A stretch of DNA of 64,000 nucleotides from Flavobacteriaceae bacterium YJPT1-3 (GCA_029866965.1 CP123444.1:2149501-2213500), one strand, 5' to 3'. Positions 20,111-30,577 are shown, counted from the first letter of the stretch. Numbers and translations are program-made. The notes: generated by a model not told the origin, from the letters alone.

Positions 20111-22504
20111 TTAATGGTATTTTCGCTTGCGCAGAGCGTTGAAGACCAAACCAAAGATCAGCAAAAAGACCAGAGGAAGCCCCAGGGCTATGGCTTGCCA
20201 CTTTCCTCGTTGGGCGGCCACTTTTTCGGTATCGAGAAAGGCGAGTTGAATTTCCTTATTTCGAATGTTAATAAGCCCACGATCCCCAATCAGGTAATCC
20301 ATACTATTGAGCAGGAGCTCCTTATTGCCGTACTGCTGGAAAGTGAACTTGTCCAGTCCTAATTCCATAGGATTGCCTCGATTATCCAGTTCATTAGCGA
20401 TCAGATCGCCATCACTGAAGACAATGAGGGAGGATGTCCCGCTTTCGCGAAAGCGAAGACTGTCTAAGCTCACCGGTTTGACCCGATTTTGAAAGACCGA
20501 TGTAAATTGACCTTCTAAGAGCACGCCCAAAACTTGTGGACCCGCCTGATATTGATTGGGATTAGGAGGGGTCCCGATGGAAGACAGGCTGATTTCCAAA
20601 GGGGTTCCTACCACCCGAGACAGGGCAGAACTTTCAAGCAATACGGTTTTATTCACCGCATTCTCCAAAAGATCAATGGGATTGGCGTATTCGAATTTTA
20701 CAGGACGATCGATGCCTTGCGTGATCAAAGTGCTGTCTCCTGGAGTGACCAACGGCAAATAGGGCCAGGGCAATTGGGTATATTGGGAAGCCGAGCCTTC
20801 GCCACTGGCCACGGTGAGTGGTGCCGAATACATATCCATGACCAATGCCGGGTTGATGCGCAGCCCGTATTTGAAAAGTTGATCGTTCAAATTCAGGTCC
20901 CTTGGAAAAGCGAGCGCGCGCTCGGAGGCAAAGAGGCTGTCTGTTTCCATGGCTACTGCATCCAACAGCAGCATGCCCTTACCTCCAGACATGATGTATT
21001 GATCGATGACGAATTTTTGTTCTTCGGTAAAGGCCTGAGTGGGTTTGGCAATGACTAGCAAGTCAAAGGTATTTTTTAGTGCTTGTAAGGCCCGTTCGGG
21101 ATTCTGTGCAATGGCTTCCACGGGAAAGGGTGCAATGTAGTAGCGTTGTTGCGCGCTGCGAAATAGATCAGCAATGTAGCGATCCTCCAGGGTGCCATTT
21201 CCTTTGAGTACGGCAATCCGTTTACTTTTGGGCGTCACCAGCTGGGAAATGGCATTGGCCAATTCGTACTCCAGGCTTTGAATGGATTGGGCCACGCGTT
21301 CTTCCGGTCCTGCGCCAAGCGTGTTCTGCAGTAAGGGGATGGGTAGGGTCTGCCCGTTATGCGTAGCCGTTGCCCAGGGAAAAATAATCTCTTCGGTAAG
21401 TTTTCCATTCTCCCGCACATTGATACGCGCCGGTTGCATACCGGCTTCCAGAAACCGATTGGCGATTTCTTCTATAGGTAGGCCTTCGCTTTTTGGGTCT
21501 TGAAAGGAGAACTGAATATTGGAATTGATCGCGTTCAGCTCTTCCAGGAGTTGTCGGGTCTCCAATTGAAGTTTGCGGAATTCACCCGGGAATTCGCCCT
21601 CTAAAAACACTTCCACATAGACCGGAGATTGAGGTTGTTCGGCCAGGCGGATGGTTGTCTCAGATAGGGTAAAACGCTGATCTTGGGTGAGATCAATACG
21701 TCCCGGCGCCGTTGCTGCAAATACATTGATCAGGATCAATCCTAAAAGTAAGAGGAGTACGCTCAAGCGAAGCCGCTTTGGATCACGGTTGAGCCGCACG
21801 GCCGTCCAGCACAGGAAGAATAGAATCAGGCTTAAAAAATAGAGGACGTCCTTAAGTGCAAGCACTCCACGGCTGACACTTTCATAATGGCTCTGCATGC
21901 CTAATTGTGAAAGCAAGTAGTCTTGAGCACCCAATACATTGTAATTGGCCAGACCTTCAAGTCCAAAGTAAAGCAGGAAACATAGAAAAACAGCCAGGAT
22001 AAAGGCGATCAATGGATTGTGGGTGAGCGTAGACGCGAAAATACCAATGGCGGTATAGGAGGCGGCCAACAATAGCAATCCCAGGTAGGAACCTAATAAT
22101 ACCCCGCTATCGTAATTGCCTTCCGGATTCCCCAAACTGGAAATGGCCCAGACATAAAGTAGCGTAGGGAGTAAGGTTAATACCAGAAGCACTAAGGCGC
22201 CCAGGTATTTGCCCATAACTAACTGCATAGCGGATAAGGGCTTGACCAGCAGTAATTCCAAGGTGCCGGTCTTTCGTTCTTCACTAAAGCTGCGCATGGT
22301 CACTGCCGGAATAAGGAATATAAATACCCAGGGTGCCAAAAGGAAGAAGGGAGACAGATCGGCAAAGCCGAAATCGAAAATATTGAACTGACCTTCAAAG
22401 ACCCAAAGGAAAAGTCCACAGACCACTAGAAAAATCCCGATGACCAGATAGGCAATGGGGGAGGAAAAAAAGGAATTGATCTCTTTCTTTAAGATAGCAA
22501 TCAA
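20111..22504 (-). CDS. gldFG: Fused gliding ABC-transporter protein GldF-GldG
   Basis: 797 residues in one frame. Residues 1 to ~242 are the ABC-2 permease GldF (MIAILKKEINSFFSSPIAYL, SFSEERKTGTLELLLVKPLS, six helices). From ~245 a new helix (LLLLLGLILINVFAATAPG) leads into GldG (DLTQDQRFTLSETT, then the extracytoplasmic domain and a final helix). In Flavobacterium johnsoniae these are two genes. No stop or internal start separates them here. They belong to the GldAFG ABC transporter needed for gliding in F. johnsoniae; the ATPase GldA is not in this window. A palindrome copy at 20441 encodes RFRES. Confidence 0.9.
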   Translation of the reverse strand: MIAILKKEINSFFSSPIAYLVIGIFLVVCGLFLWVFEGQFNIFDFGFADLSPFFLLAPWVFIFLIPAVTMRSFSEERKTGTLELLLVKPLSAMQLVMGKYLGALVLLVLTLLPTLLYVWAISSLGNPEGNYDSGVLLGSYLGLLLLAASYTAIGIFASTLTHNPLIAFILAVFLCFLLYFGLEGLANYNVLGAQDYLLSQLGMQSHYESVSRGVLALKDVLYFLSLILFFLCWTAVRLNRDPKRLRLSVLLLLLGLILINVFAATAPGRIDLTQDQRFTLSETTIRLAEQPQSPVYVEVFLEGEFPGEFRKLQLETRQLLEELNAINSNIQFSFQDPKSEGLPIEEIANRFLEAGMQPARINVRENGKLTEEIIFPWATATHNGQTLPIPLLQNTLGAGPEERVAQSIQSLEYELANAISQLVTPKSKRIAVLKGNGTLEDRYIADLFRSAQQRYYIAPFPVEAIAQNPERALQALKNTFDLLVIAKPTQAFTEEQKFVIDQYIMSGGKGMLLLDAVAMETDSLFASERALAFPRDLNLNDQLFKYGLRINPALVMDMYSAPLTVASGEGSASQYTQLPWPYLPLVTPGDSTLITQGIDRPVKFEYANPIDLLENAVNKTVLLESSALSRVVGTPLEISLSSIGTPPNPNQYQAGPQVLGVLLEGQFTSVFQNRVKPVSLDSLRFRESGTSSLIVFSDGDLIANELDNRGNPMELGLDKFTFQQYGNKELLLNSMDYLIGDRGLINIRNKEIQLAFLDTEKVAAQRGKWQAIALGLPLVFLLIFGLVFNALRKRKYH
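20441..20454. repeat. Palindrome GCTTTCGCGAAAGC, perfect
   Basis: In gldFG (minus), read RFRES. Confidence 0.95.
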
Positions 22505-22585
22505 AGGCTCTGGCTTTTGTCGATTATACGTTAAACGGGTCCTAGCTGCTCTAATAGCGCTTAGTTAGAATCCGAAGGTTCAATT

Positions 22586-22882
22586 TTATTTCAAACTTAC
22601 AATTTTATTCACGCTCCAGGCCTGAGGCTTTTGGCTAAATAAGGCCTTGGTTTTTGGCCAAAGGTCTTTAAAGAAAGCGCTCTCCCGATAGGCGTTTAAA
22701 TGGGCTTCCGTCTCCCAGTAACTGTAGGTAAAAAAAATACAGGGATTGTCAGTGCCTTGGTACAACTCTAAAAACTCACATCCCGGAAAACTTCGAATCT
22801 GCGCCTTGTTGGCCTCAAAAATTTCGCGAAAGCGGTCTAGCTCTGATTCATGAAATTCCATTTTTACGATACGGACGATCAT
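22586..22882 (-). CDS. Antibiotic biosynthesis monooxygenase (ABM) domain protein
   Basis: 98 residues matching the single ABM ferredoxin-like fold: MIVRIVKMEFHESELDRFRE, CEFLELYQGTDNPCIFFTYSYWE and AHLNAYRESAFF. Such proteins act as small quinol-type monooxygenases or ligand-binding dimers; the substrate here is unknown. Its ATG overlaps the stop of the SAM-dependent enzyme gene upstream (ATGA at 22882-22879), so the two are translationally coupled. A palindrome core at 22822 encodes RFRE. Confidence 0.85.
   Translation of the reverse strand: MIVRIVKMEFHESELDRFREIFEANKAQIRSFPGCEFLELYQGTDNPCIFFTYSYWETEAHLNAYRESAFFKDLWPKTKALFSQKPQAWSVNKIVSLK
22822..22833. repeat. Palindrome core copy, 12 of 14 bp (TTTCGCGAAAGC)
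   Basis: In the ABM gene (minus), read RFRE. Confidence 0.8.
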
Positions 22883-23715
22883 GAATCCAAAAAATTAACA
22901 GTGATGGTGTCCCGGTATTCCAGACCGAAGAGGGTAGAGGCACTACCTACGGTTTTAGGATTACTTTTATAAATGGACAGTTCAATGTAGTTAGAAGAGT
23001 TAAAGAGCGCCAGCTTCTTCCCATCATCCTCTCTTTTGGAGGGGTCGATATCAAAGTTTATGGCGTCACTGTAATTCTTGTAAATTTTAGTAAAAGTGGC
23101 TGTTCGTGCGGTGATTTTAAAGGGTCTGCCTTTACCCACGTCATCAAAGAGCTTTTTGGTGATGTTGCTGATGACATTCCCATAGTTGTCGATATAGATC
23201 ACCGTACCAATGATCTGTTTTTGGTCTTTATTGATTACTGGCATCACATCTCTCAACTTCTTGATGGAACTGATCGGTTTACCGATGACCCCCAGGGTAC
23301 CTCCCCGGGCGATATGGCAAGCCGCTCGAACAAATACGTCAAGTACCGTAAAATTGGTTAGCGTTCTATCGTGTATGTTGATGCTTACGATCTCCTCCGG
23401 TCTGATGTCTCGGGTAATGAGCGACATCAAACCATTATCCGCACAGATAAAGAAATGACCCTCCAGTTTAATGGCCAGGTGCTGGGTTTCGGGAGTGAGT
23501 TCTGAATCAATGCCGATGAGGTGGATGGTTCCTTCCGGAAAGTTGCTGTAGGCATTCTCTATGATGTACGCGGCCTCGGTAATGTGAAATGGGGAAACCT
23601 CGTGAGAGATATCCACAATTTGTACTTCGTCCAACTGGCTGAGTATGGCCCCCTTGACGGCTGCGGCAAAGTGGTCTTTGACTCCAAAATCAGTCGTTAA
23701 AGTAATGATGGCCAT
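22879..23715 (-). CDS. SAM hydroxide adenosyltransferase (SAM hydrolase, DUF62)
   Basis: 278 residues from ATG 23715 (MAIITLTTDFGVKDHFAAAVKG); the upstream in-frame extension to 23790 does not look coding. TTDFG with the Asp, the HISHEVSPF-like segment and a C-terminal domain with DNYGNVISNI match the DUF62 family, which hydrolyses S-adenosylmethionine to adenosine and methionine. The biological role in this lineage is unclear. It is followed directly by the ABM gene, and divergent from phoH. Confidence 0.9.
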   Translation of the reverse strand: MAIITLTTDFGVKDHFAAAVKGAILSQLDEVQIVDISHEVSPFHITEAAYIIENAYSNFPEGTIHLIGIDSELTPETQHLAIKLEGHFFICADNGLMSLITRDIRPEEIVSINIHDRTLTNFTVLDVFVRAACHIARGGTLGVIGKPISSIKKLRDVMPVINKDQKQIIGTVIYIDNYGNVISNITKKLFDDVGKGRPFKITARTATFTKIYKNYSDAINFDIDPSKREDDGKKLALFNSSNYIELSIYKSNPKTVGSASTLFGLEYRDTITVNFLDS

Positions 23716-23808
23716 AAAATTTAGGTCCCGAATTAAGGTCAGGAGGCCTGCTTGTGAGATAGTGAATAAATTGTAAAGAAGTCCGTTCAAATGTCCATGA
23801 GCAACTCC

Positions 23809-23836
23809 TAAATTTAGCTACATTTGTTTCAAACAA
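23809..23836 (-). promoter_or_regulatory. Possible promoter of the SAM hydrolase - ABM operon
   Basis: Minus strand: TTG at 23836-23834, 17-nt spacer, TAAATTTA at 23816-23809, one base off TAnnTTTG. It gives a leader of about 85 nt to the ATG at 23715. On the plus strand TACATTTG at 23819-23826 is a candidate -7 for phoH, but without a clear TTG partner. Confidence 0.4.
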
Positions 23837-23881
23837 AGCTAAAGTAATCACTTCAATTATACCTCTTAACACCGTGCGCTT

Positions 23882-24835
23882 TTGAACGAAATCATCATTG
23901 AACTTTCAGAAATCAGTCCTCGCGAATTCTTCGGAGAACGCAATGCCAATATAGAATTACTAAAACAGTACTTCCCTAAGCTCAAGATCGTGGCCCGGGG
24001 AAATAAGATAAAAGCCTACGGAGACGAAGAACTGCTCGAAGAGTTCGATCGCCGGTTTAGTATGCTCACTGATCATTTTGCGAAGTACAACAAGTTGGAT
24101 GAGAACGCCATGGAGCGGGTGTTGACCAGTGTAAGCAAGGAAGATTACGAAAGCACTCCGGAATCAGGAGAAGTATTGGTTCATGGGGTGAGCGGTAAGC
24201 TGATCAAAGCTCAGACCGCCAATCAGCGAAAGCTGGTTGCTCTGGCGCATAAGAACGATTTGGTATTTGCCATCGGTCCGGCAGGAACCGGAAAAACCTA
24301 TACCGGAGTTGCACTGGCGGTAAAAGCCCTAAAGGAAAAGCAGGTAAGACGGATCATTTTGACCCGTCCAGCTGTGGAAGCCGGAGAAAATTTAGGTTTC
24401 CTGCCCGGAGATCTTAAAGAGAAACTGGACCCTTACATGCAGCCACTTTACGACGCCTTGCGCGATATGATCCCCGCAGAGAAATTGGAGAGTTTTATTG
24501 AGAAAGGGGTCATTCAGATCGCGCCTTTGGCCTTTATGCGAGGACGTACCCTGGATAATGCCTTTGTAATCCTGGACGAAGCTCAGAACACCACCCACGC
24601 CCAGATGAAAATGTTCCTGACCCGTATGGGTAAGAATGCCAAGTTTATGATCACGGGAGACCCCGGGCAGATCGATCTTCCACGGCGCGTGATCTCCGGA
24701 TTGAAAGAAGCCTTGCTCATCTTGAAAGATGTAAAAGGGGTAGGAATGGTCTACCTGGACGATAAGGACGTCATTAGACACCGTCTGGTCAAGAAGATTA
24801 TTTCGGCCTACAAGGAAATCGAGAATAGAAATTAA
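23882..24835 (+). CDS. PhoH family ATPase
   Basis: 317 residues. An N-terminal KH-like region is followed by the PhoH ATPase domain with Walker A GPAGTGKT at about residues 132-139, [18 protein letters not shown], and Walker B-like [10 protein letters not shown]. PhoH proteins are linked to phosphate starvation and RNA metabolism. TTG at 23882 is the likely start, because no ATG or GTG is in frame before the conserved N-terminus and a stop lies just upstream. purC follows after 23 bp. Confidence 0.92.
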   Translation: MNEIIIELSEISPREFFGERNANIELLKQYFPKLKIVARGNKIKAYGDEELLEEFDRRFSMLTDHFAKYNKLDENAMERVLTSVSKEDYESTPESGEVLVHGVSGKLIKAQTANQRKLVALAHKNDLVFAIGPAGTGKTYTGVALAVKALKEKQVRRIILTRPAVEAGENLGFLPGDLKEKLDPYMQPLYDALRDMIPAEKLESFIEKGVIQIAPLAFMRGRTLDNAFVILDEAQNTTHAQMKMFLTRMGKNAKFMITGDPGQIDLPRRVISGLKEALLILKDVKGVGMVYLDDKDVIRHRLVKKIISAYKEIENRN

Positions 24836-24858
24836 TTGAGTCCCCAAAGAACCAGCTT

Positions 24859-25815
24859 ATGAGTACGCCAACCTTAATGGATACGCAGTTCCAATTTCCC
24901 GGGCAGCAAAAGGTATATAAGGGGAAAGTTCGCGAGGTCTACACCCTGGATAACGACCTGCTTGTTATGATCGCGACCGATCGCTTAAGCGCTTTTGATG
25001 TGGTTATGCCCAAGGGTATTCCGTATAAAGGACAGATCCTAAATCAGATCGCGACCACCATGATGCGGGACACTCAGGATCTGGTGCCTAACTGGTTGGA
25101 GGCAACTCCTGATCCCAATGTGGCCATTGGCAAGCGCTGTGAACCTTTTAAAGTGGAAATGGTCATTCGAGGCTATCTTAGCGGTCATGCGGCACGGGAG
25201 TATAAGATGGGTAAACGGGAACTTTGCGGCGTACCCATGCCAGAGGGCATGAAGGAAAATGACGCTTTTCCCAAGCCCATTATTACGCCGGCCACTAAGG
25301 CTGAAATGGGGGATCACGATGAGGATATTTCTCGAGCGGAAATTCTAAGACGCGGTATTGTCTCTGAAGCTGACTATTTGGTGCTGGAAGACTACACCCG
25401 CAAATTATTTCAACGAGGAACAGAAATCGCTGCCAGTCGTGGACTTATACTCGTCGATACCAAATATGAATTTGGAACTACGGCAGATGGAACCATTGTA
25501 CTCATTGACGAAATCCACACTCCAGACAGTTCGCGTTATTTTTATCAGGAGGGCTATGTGGAGCGTCAGCAACGCAATGAACCCCAAAAACAATTGTCCA
25601 AGGAATTTGTGCGCCAGTGGCTGATCAGTCAGGGTTTTCAGGGTAAAGAGGGGCAGCAGGTACCCGTCATGAGCGATGATTACGTCGAATCGGTGTCACA
25701 ACGCTACATCGAATTGTACGAGCAGATCACCGGTGACGCTTTCGCGAAAGCAGACGTCAGTCAAATTCAGGATCGGGTAGAGCAAAATGTGCTTCATTAT
25801 CTGGCTTCACGCTAG
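24859..25815 (+). CDS. purC: SAICAR synthetase
   Basis: 318 residues. It joins CAIR and aspartate in purine synthesis. Visible signatures are [45 protein letters not shown] and [14 protein letters not shown]-like residues ([14 protein letters not shown]). This is the longer form with a C-terminal extension of about 60 residues seen in many Bacteroidota. A perfect palindrome copy at 25738 encodes DAFAKAD within that extension. It overlaps the convergent topoisomerase gene by 4 bp. Confidence 0.95.
   Translation: MSTPTLMDTQFQFPGQQKVYKGKVREVYTLDNDLLVMIATDRLSAFDVVMPKGIPYKGQILNQIATTMMRDTQDLVPNWLEATPDPNVAIGKRCEPFKVEMVIRGYLSGHAAREYKMGKRELCGVPMPEGMKENDAFPKPIITPATKAEMGDHDEDISRAEILRRGIVSEADYLVLEDYTRKLFQRGTEIAASRGLILVDTKYEFGTTADGTIVLIDEIHTPDSSRYFYQEGYVERQQRNEPQKQLSKEFVRQWLISQGFQGKEGQQVPVMSDDYVESVSQRYIELYEQITGDAFAKADVSQIQDRVEQNVLHYLASR
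25738..25751. repeat. Palindrome GCTTTCGCGAAAGC, perfect
   Basis: In the purC C-terminal extension, read AFAKA. Confidence 0.95.
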
Positions 25816-26888
25816 TCGAGTCTAATCTCAAACTGAGCGATCATTTCCAACAGTAATTCTTCAGAAGGAGAAAGATTACTCTTCGAAGTTTTTTGCTTGT
25901 CCAGGCGATCGAAGTAGGGTTGAATACCCCCATCTTCATAGGCAGTGACCACTTCCGGATGCACGTAATACTTTCTGCAGACCGCTCGGGTATTGCCTAA
26001 GGCCTTGGCACTGGCATCAAAGGCCTTGAGTATATTCTTTTTGTTTTGATCTTCGTCCTGAACATAACCGATGTCGTGTAAGGTCTCAAAGAATACTTTG
26101 GTTCCGCTCCAGGTCCTGAAGTCTTTGGCTGAAAAATGTTCTCCGCATAATTCATGAATGTATTCATTCACCATGGAGCTGTCGATGGTGTGTTTATCAC
26201 CGGACTCATCAAAATACTTGAACAATTCCCAACCCGGAATCTCTTCACATTGAGTGACCAATCGTCGAAGTTTCTTGTTGCGCAGAGTCACTTCGTGCTC
26301 TTTCCCTTTCTTACCGACAAAATGGAACTTCATTTTGTTCTTAGAGGTTTCTACATGACGGGTCCGCAGGGTAGATAAGCCATAGGTTTTATTTTTCTTG
26401 GCGTAGTACTCATTGCCCACCCGGATGTGGGTCTCCTCCATAAGCCGAACGATCAGCGCCAAAACCTTGCTTTTGGGCATGCCTTCCTGATCCAGATCAT
26501 CATCAACTCGTTTCCGGATGGTGGGAAGAAGCTCGCCAAAGGCGGCCATTTTAAAGAATTTGGTCTGATTGCGTAATTGGGTCCAGGTTTCGTGATAACG
26601 ATACACTTTTCTATTCTTAGCATCGCGCCCCACCACCTGGATATGACCGTTTGGGGGTTCTGCAATGCGCACTTCCTCCCAGGCTGGGGGAATGACCAAA
26701 TTTTTGATTCGATCCAACTGCTTTTTAGAAAGCAAAGGTTTGTTTCCTTTTAGGTATTCAAAATCCTTACGCAGCCGTTTTCGTTCAATGGTCAGCTCCT
26801 TATCTGTAACGTAGATCAGATCGGCCAAGGTGGCTGCTTTGGAAGGATCATCCAATATGTCTTGTACTTGTTCCGCTTCAATGGTCAT
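25812..26888 (-). CDS. DNA topoisomerase IB (poxvirus-like)
   Basis: 358 residues. Bacterial type IB topoisomerase: relaxes supercoils through a 3'-phosphotyrosine. The N-terminal domain contains [20 protein letters not shown]; the catalytic domain has [32 protein letters not shown] and the tyrosine segment [11 protein letters not shown] near residue 307. All expected catalytic regions are present. Divergent from the symporter gene and convergent with purC. Confidence 0.92.
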   Translation of the reverse strand: MTIEAEQVQDILDDPSKAATLADLIYVTDKELTIERKRLRKDFEYLKGNKPLLSKKQLDRIKNLVIPPAWEEVRIAEPPNGHIQVVGRDAKNRKVYRYHETWTQLRNQTKFFKMAAFGELLPTIRKRVDDDLDQEGMPKSKVLALIVRLMEETHIRVGNEYYAKKNKTYGLSTLRTRHVETSKNKMKFHFVGKKGKEHEVTLRNKKLRRLVTQCEEIPGWELFKYFDESGDKHTIDSSMVNEYIHELCGEHFSAKDFRTWSGTKVFFETLHDIGYVQDEDQNKKNILKAFDASAKALGNTRAVCRKYYVHPEVVTAYEDGGIQPYFDRLDKQKTSKSNLSPSEELLLEMIAQFEIRLD

Positions 26889-27022
26889 GCTTTAAATGTA
26901 CAGGCTGAGGTCGTTAAATTCTTGCCAATGGGCTGCGAAATTTTCCCTAAAATGAACTTGGTCGTTGATCACTACCACCCTTTTCACGGCTAGAGTCTCA
27001 GGATTTGCACCTATATTTAGGC

Positions 27023-28414
27023 ATGAAATTTATCGACCGACTTCTGGCAGATTTTGCAGCTGCTGTATGGGGACTTCCTTTATTGATTCTTTTAATTGGC
27101 GGCGGACTCTATTTGCTTATCCGATCTCGTTTCCTGCCTTTTCGTTACCTGGGACACGCCATTGGCGTACTGCGCGGTAAATATGACGATCCCAATGATC
27201 CGGGCGAGATTAATCATTTTGAAGCCTTGACCACCGCCCTTTCCGCCACGGTGGGTATGGGCAATATTGCAGGTGTAGCTGTAGCGATCGCCATTGGTGG
27301 CCCTGGGGCCGTATTTTGGATGTGGATCAGCGCAGTGGTCGGGATGGCGACTAAATTCTTTACGGGAACTCTGGCCATTATGTACCGAGGTAAAGACAGC
27401 GCCGGGCAGGTGCAGGGTGGCCCCATGTACTTTATTGTTGAGGGTTTAGGTCAAGCCTGGAAACCTTTGGCGGTCTTTTTTGCGCTGGCGGGTCTGGTAG
27501 GGGCCTTGCCGGTATTTAATGTCAATCAACTCACTCAGGCCATCAATGACATTTTGTTGGTGCCCAATGGGATCCAGGTTTCTTTAAGCTCCAATTTGAT
27601 CATTGGATTGGTACTCGCAGCCATCACCACCGTGGTCGTTGTGGGTGGGGTGACCCGAATCAGTAAGACGGCATCCAAGCTGGTACCCACTATGGTGCTG
27701 CTCTATTTTGGGGCTGTGGTCATCATTTTGGGAGTACATGCATCTGAGCTTCCTCAGTATCTCGGATTGATATTTACGGATGCTTTTGCGGCCAAGAACT
27801 ACAGTGGAGATCCTTTGCTGGGAGGGCTCGTAGGCGGACTCATCTTATTAGGCATCAGGCGAGGCGCCTTTTCAAACGAAGCCGGTATAGGTACGGCGCC
27901 CATGGCTCATGGAGCAGCAAAAACAGCCTCTCCGGTGCGTGAAGGCCTGGTCGCGATGCTCGGACCTGCGATCGATACCTTGATGGTGTGTACGCTTACA
28001 GCATTGGCCATACTGGTCACCGGCGTTTGGAAAACGACAGACGCCAACGGTGTCAGTCTGACCGCTTCCGCCTTTGCCGATGCCATGCCCGGTTTCGGGA
28101 AGTACGTATTGCTGGTTTGCATTGCTGTATTTAGCATCTCTTCCTTATTCTCCTACTCTTATTATGGCACTAAGTGTCTGTCCTTTCTGCTGGGGACTAA
28201 GCATAAGAAGTATTACAATATTTTTTACATCGCCAGTATTTTACTGGGTGCGACCACATCGCTGAGTATGATGATCAATTTGATCGATGGTTTTTTTGCG
28301 TTAATGGCCATTCCCACCATGACAGCCACCCTCCTTATGGCTCCACGGGTCATGAAAGAGGCCCGGCGCTATTTTGACGAACTGAAGCAACAGAAAGCCA
28401 AACAGAAGATTTAA
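27023..28414 (+). CDS. Sodium/alanine (AGCS family) symporter
   Basis: About 463 residues from ATG 27023 (MKFIDRLLADFAAAVWG); an upstream in-frame TTG is less likely. AGCS signatures LSATVGMGNIAGVAVAIAIG and GAVFWMW are followed by GGPMYFI and SNEAGIGTAPMAHGAA. About 10-11 helices. Takes up alanine or glycine with Na+ across the inner membrane. pabB starts 9 bp after its stop, so they are probably co-transcribed. Confidence 0.92.
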   Translation: MKFIDRLLADFAAAVWGLPLLILLIGGGLYLLIRSRFLPFRYLGHAIGVLRGKYDDPNDPGEINHFEALTTALSATVGMGNIAGVAVAIAIGGPGAVFWMWISAVVGMATKFFTGTLAIMYRGKDSAGQVQGGPMYFIVEGLGQAWKPLAVFFALAGLVGALPVFNVNQLTQAINDILLVPNGIQVSLSSNLIIGLVLAAITTVVVVGGVTRISKTASKLVPTMVLLYFGAVVIILGVHASELPQYLGLIFTDAFAAKNYSGDPLLGGLVGGLILLGIRRGAFSNEAGIGTAPMAHGAAKTASPVREGLVAMLGPAIDTLMVCTLTALAILVTGVWKTTDANGVSLTASAFADAMPGFGKYVLLVCIAVFSISSLFSYSYYGTKCLSFLLGTKHKKYYNIFYIASILLGATTSLSMMINLIDGFFALMAIPTMTATLLMAPRVMKEARRYFDELKQQKAKQKI

Positions 28415-28423
28415 TTTCGCAGG

Positions 28424-29716
28424 GTGCACAGAAAGGTATACACTCACGTTCTTACCCGTCCGGAGGATTTTAAAAAGAAGCTGCTGCAATGGAGCGCCTC
28501 CGCAAACCCTAAACTTTGGTTAGACAGTAATGGACATCAGGATAAGCATAGCTCTTATGAAGCCCTACTGGCGCTTGGGGCGCAGAGTCAACTAAAAGCG
28601 AACGCCACTCAGGCCTTTGACCAATTGAAGGCTTATCGGCAGCAGACCCAAGATTGGATTTTTGGCTATTTGACCTACGACTTGAAAAACGAGGTGGAAG
28701 CACTGCACTCGGCCAATTTCGACGGACTTGAATTTCCGGATCTGTTCTTTTTCCAGCCCGAGAAGCTGTTTCTGATCAAAGAAAACCGACTGGAGATGCG
28801 ATACCTAAGCGCTGTGGCTGATCAACTGCAGGAAGATTTTCAGGCCATCCAGCGGGTAACTATTGAACGGCTACAACCGCAACAGCGGCCACAGATCCAT
28901 TTACGCATCCCCAAAGAGGAATACATGCAGAAGGTAGAGCAGCTCTTGCACCACATTCACCGCGGGGATATCTACGAGGCCAATTTTTGTCAGGAATGCT
29001 ATGCTGAAGCAGCAATCGATCCATTGTCCACCTATCAACGGCTCAATACCGTCAGTCGGCCTCCGTTCGCTGCCTTTTTGAGGTACGGTGATCTTTATGC
29101 GCTTTGCGCTTCTCCTGAACGTTATTTAAAGAAATCAGGCAGTCGTATGCTTAGTCAGCCCATCAAGGGTACTGCTCCCCGAAGCGCTGATCCTAATGAA
29201 GATGCAGCTTTCGCGAAAGCGTTACAGCTGGACCCCAAGGAGCGCTCTGAAAATATCATGATCACTGATCTGGTTCGGAATGATCTGTCCCGTACCGCCC
29301 TTCGTGGAAGCGTTCAGGTGAGCGAACTCTGTGGCATCTATTCCTTTCCGCAGGTACATCAGATGATCTCTACCGTAGAATCGCAGTTAGGGCCAGAGGT
29401 GGACCCGGTAATGGTGTTGCGAACGACCTTCCCTATGGGCAGTATGACCGGAGCTCCCAAAGTACGGGCCATGGAGATCATTGAAGCCTTGGAAGAAACC
29501 CGCCGAGGTTTGTACAGCGGAGCTATTGGATATATGGATCCTGATGGAAATTTTGATTTTAACGTAGTTATACGCAGCCTGCTCTACAACGCCGCTAAAA
29601 GCTACCTATCATTTTCCGTGGGGAGCGCCATCACCGCCCGAAGTGTTGCGGAGAAAGAATACGCCGAATGCGTGCTGAAGGCCAAAGGGATCCGGCAGGC
29701 ATTAGGAGATCTTTAA
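28424..29716 (+). CDS. pabB: Aminodeoxychorismate synthase component I / anthranilate synthase I family
   Basis: 430 residues with a GTG start at 28424, nine bases after the symporter stop. The chorismate-binding domain covers roughly residues 160-425, with QPIKGTAPRSADP, ENIMITDLVRNDLSR, GSMTGAPKVRAMEI and YSGAIGYMDPDGNFDFNVVIR. PIKGT is typical of PabB-type enzymes that make 4-amino-4-deoxychorismate for folate. The glutamine amidotransferase partner is not nearby. A perfect palindrome copy at 29207 encodes AAFAKAL. Confidence 0.9.
   Translation: MHRKVYTHVLTRPEDFKKKLLQWSASANPKLWLDSNGHQDKHSSYEALLALGAQSQLKANATQAFDQLKAYRQQTQDWIFGYLTYDLKNEVEALHSANFDGLEFPDLFFFQPEKLFLIKENRLEMRYLSAVADQLQEDFQAIQRVTIERLQPQQRPQIHLRIPKEEYMQKVEQLLHHIHRGDIYEANFCQECYAEAAIDPLSTYQRLNTVSRPPFAAFLRYGDLYALCASPERYLKKSGSRMLSQPIKGTAPRSADPNEDAAFAKALQLDPKERSENIMITDLVRNDLSRTALRGSVQVSELCGIYSFPQVHQMISTVESQLGPEVDPVMVLRTTFPMGSMTGAPKVRAMEIIEALEETRRGLYSGAIGYMDPDGNFDFNVVIRSLLYNAAKSYLSFSVGSAITARSVAEKEYAECVLKAKGIRQALGDL
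29207..29220. repeat. Palindrome GCTTTCGCGAAAGC, perfect
   Basis: In pabB, read AFAKA. Confidence 0.95.
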
Positions 29717-29750
29717 GAGCAAACAAAAATTAAGGTCTTACCTTTAAGGC

Positions 29751-30577
29751 ATGCATTTAGAACAGCAGCTCACCTTTCTTAAACGACAAATTCACGTGGA
29801 GGTGTTCCGTCCGGAACAACCCAAACGGGCGGTGATTTTAGTTCACGGGTTTGGTGACCATTTAGGTCGGTATGTGGACTCGGTCATTCCGGTGTTGCAG
29901 GACGCCGGATGCGCTGTCGTGGCCTACGATCACCTGGGTCATGGAAAAACCCAGGGGAAACGAGGATACGCGCCCAGCTATGAGGCCGTTTTGGATCTGC
30001 TTGACCAGGTGGTGCGCTACGCACGCCAACATTTTCCTGACCTACCGGTAATGCTTTACGGTCACAGCATGGGTGGGAACATTGTGCTCAATTATGCCAT
30101 GCGAAGAACCCAGGAGCTCTGCGGTGTGATTGCGACCAGTCCCTATTTGCGTTTGGCGTTCGATCCACCGGCCTGGAAACTAAAACTGGGGCGATTATTG
30201 CTCCAATTGTGGCCTTCCTTTACCTTGGATTCCAAACTCGATCCGCAGGCGATCTCGCGATTGCCGGAAGAGGTTGCCCGCTATCAGGAAGACCCGTTGA
30301 ACCATCACGAGATCAGTCCGGTCTACACCTTTCCCGTACTGGATGCCGGACAATGGGTGTTGGCACATCCCGATCAATTAAAGGTGCCCACGCTGCTGGT
30401 TCACGGTACCGGAGATCGCATTACCGATCATCAGGCCTCGATCGATCTTCATCAAAAAAGTAGCAAAACCACACTGCATCTTATTCCGGGGGGTATCACG
30501 AATTGCATCATGACCAGGATCGGGATGTGCTTTTCCAGCAGCTGAACGATTGGATCAATAGCCCAAATTTATGTTAG
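29751..30577 (+). CDS. Alpha/beta hydrolase (monoacylglycerol lipase-like), C-terminus frameshifted at a G6 run
   Basis: Signature parts: LVHGFGDHLGRY (oxyanion loop), VVAYDHLGHGKTQGKRG, the nucleophile elbow LYGHSMGGN, and TLLVHGTGDRITDH carrying the acid. As written, the frame ends at 30545 with HLIPGGITNCIMTRIG. Adding one G to the G6 run near 30488 gives P-G-G-Y-H-E-L-H-H-D-Q, with the catalytic His in its usual place, and stops at 30577, overlapping tilS by 7 bp. The full protein would be about 275 residues. Without the repair the catalytic His is lost. Probably hydrolyses monoacylglycerols or lysolipids; substrate inferred from family only. Confidence 0.85.
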
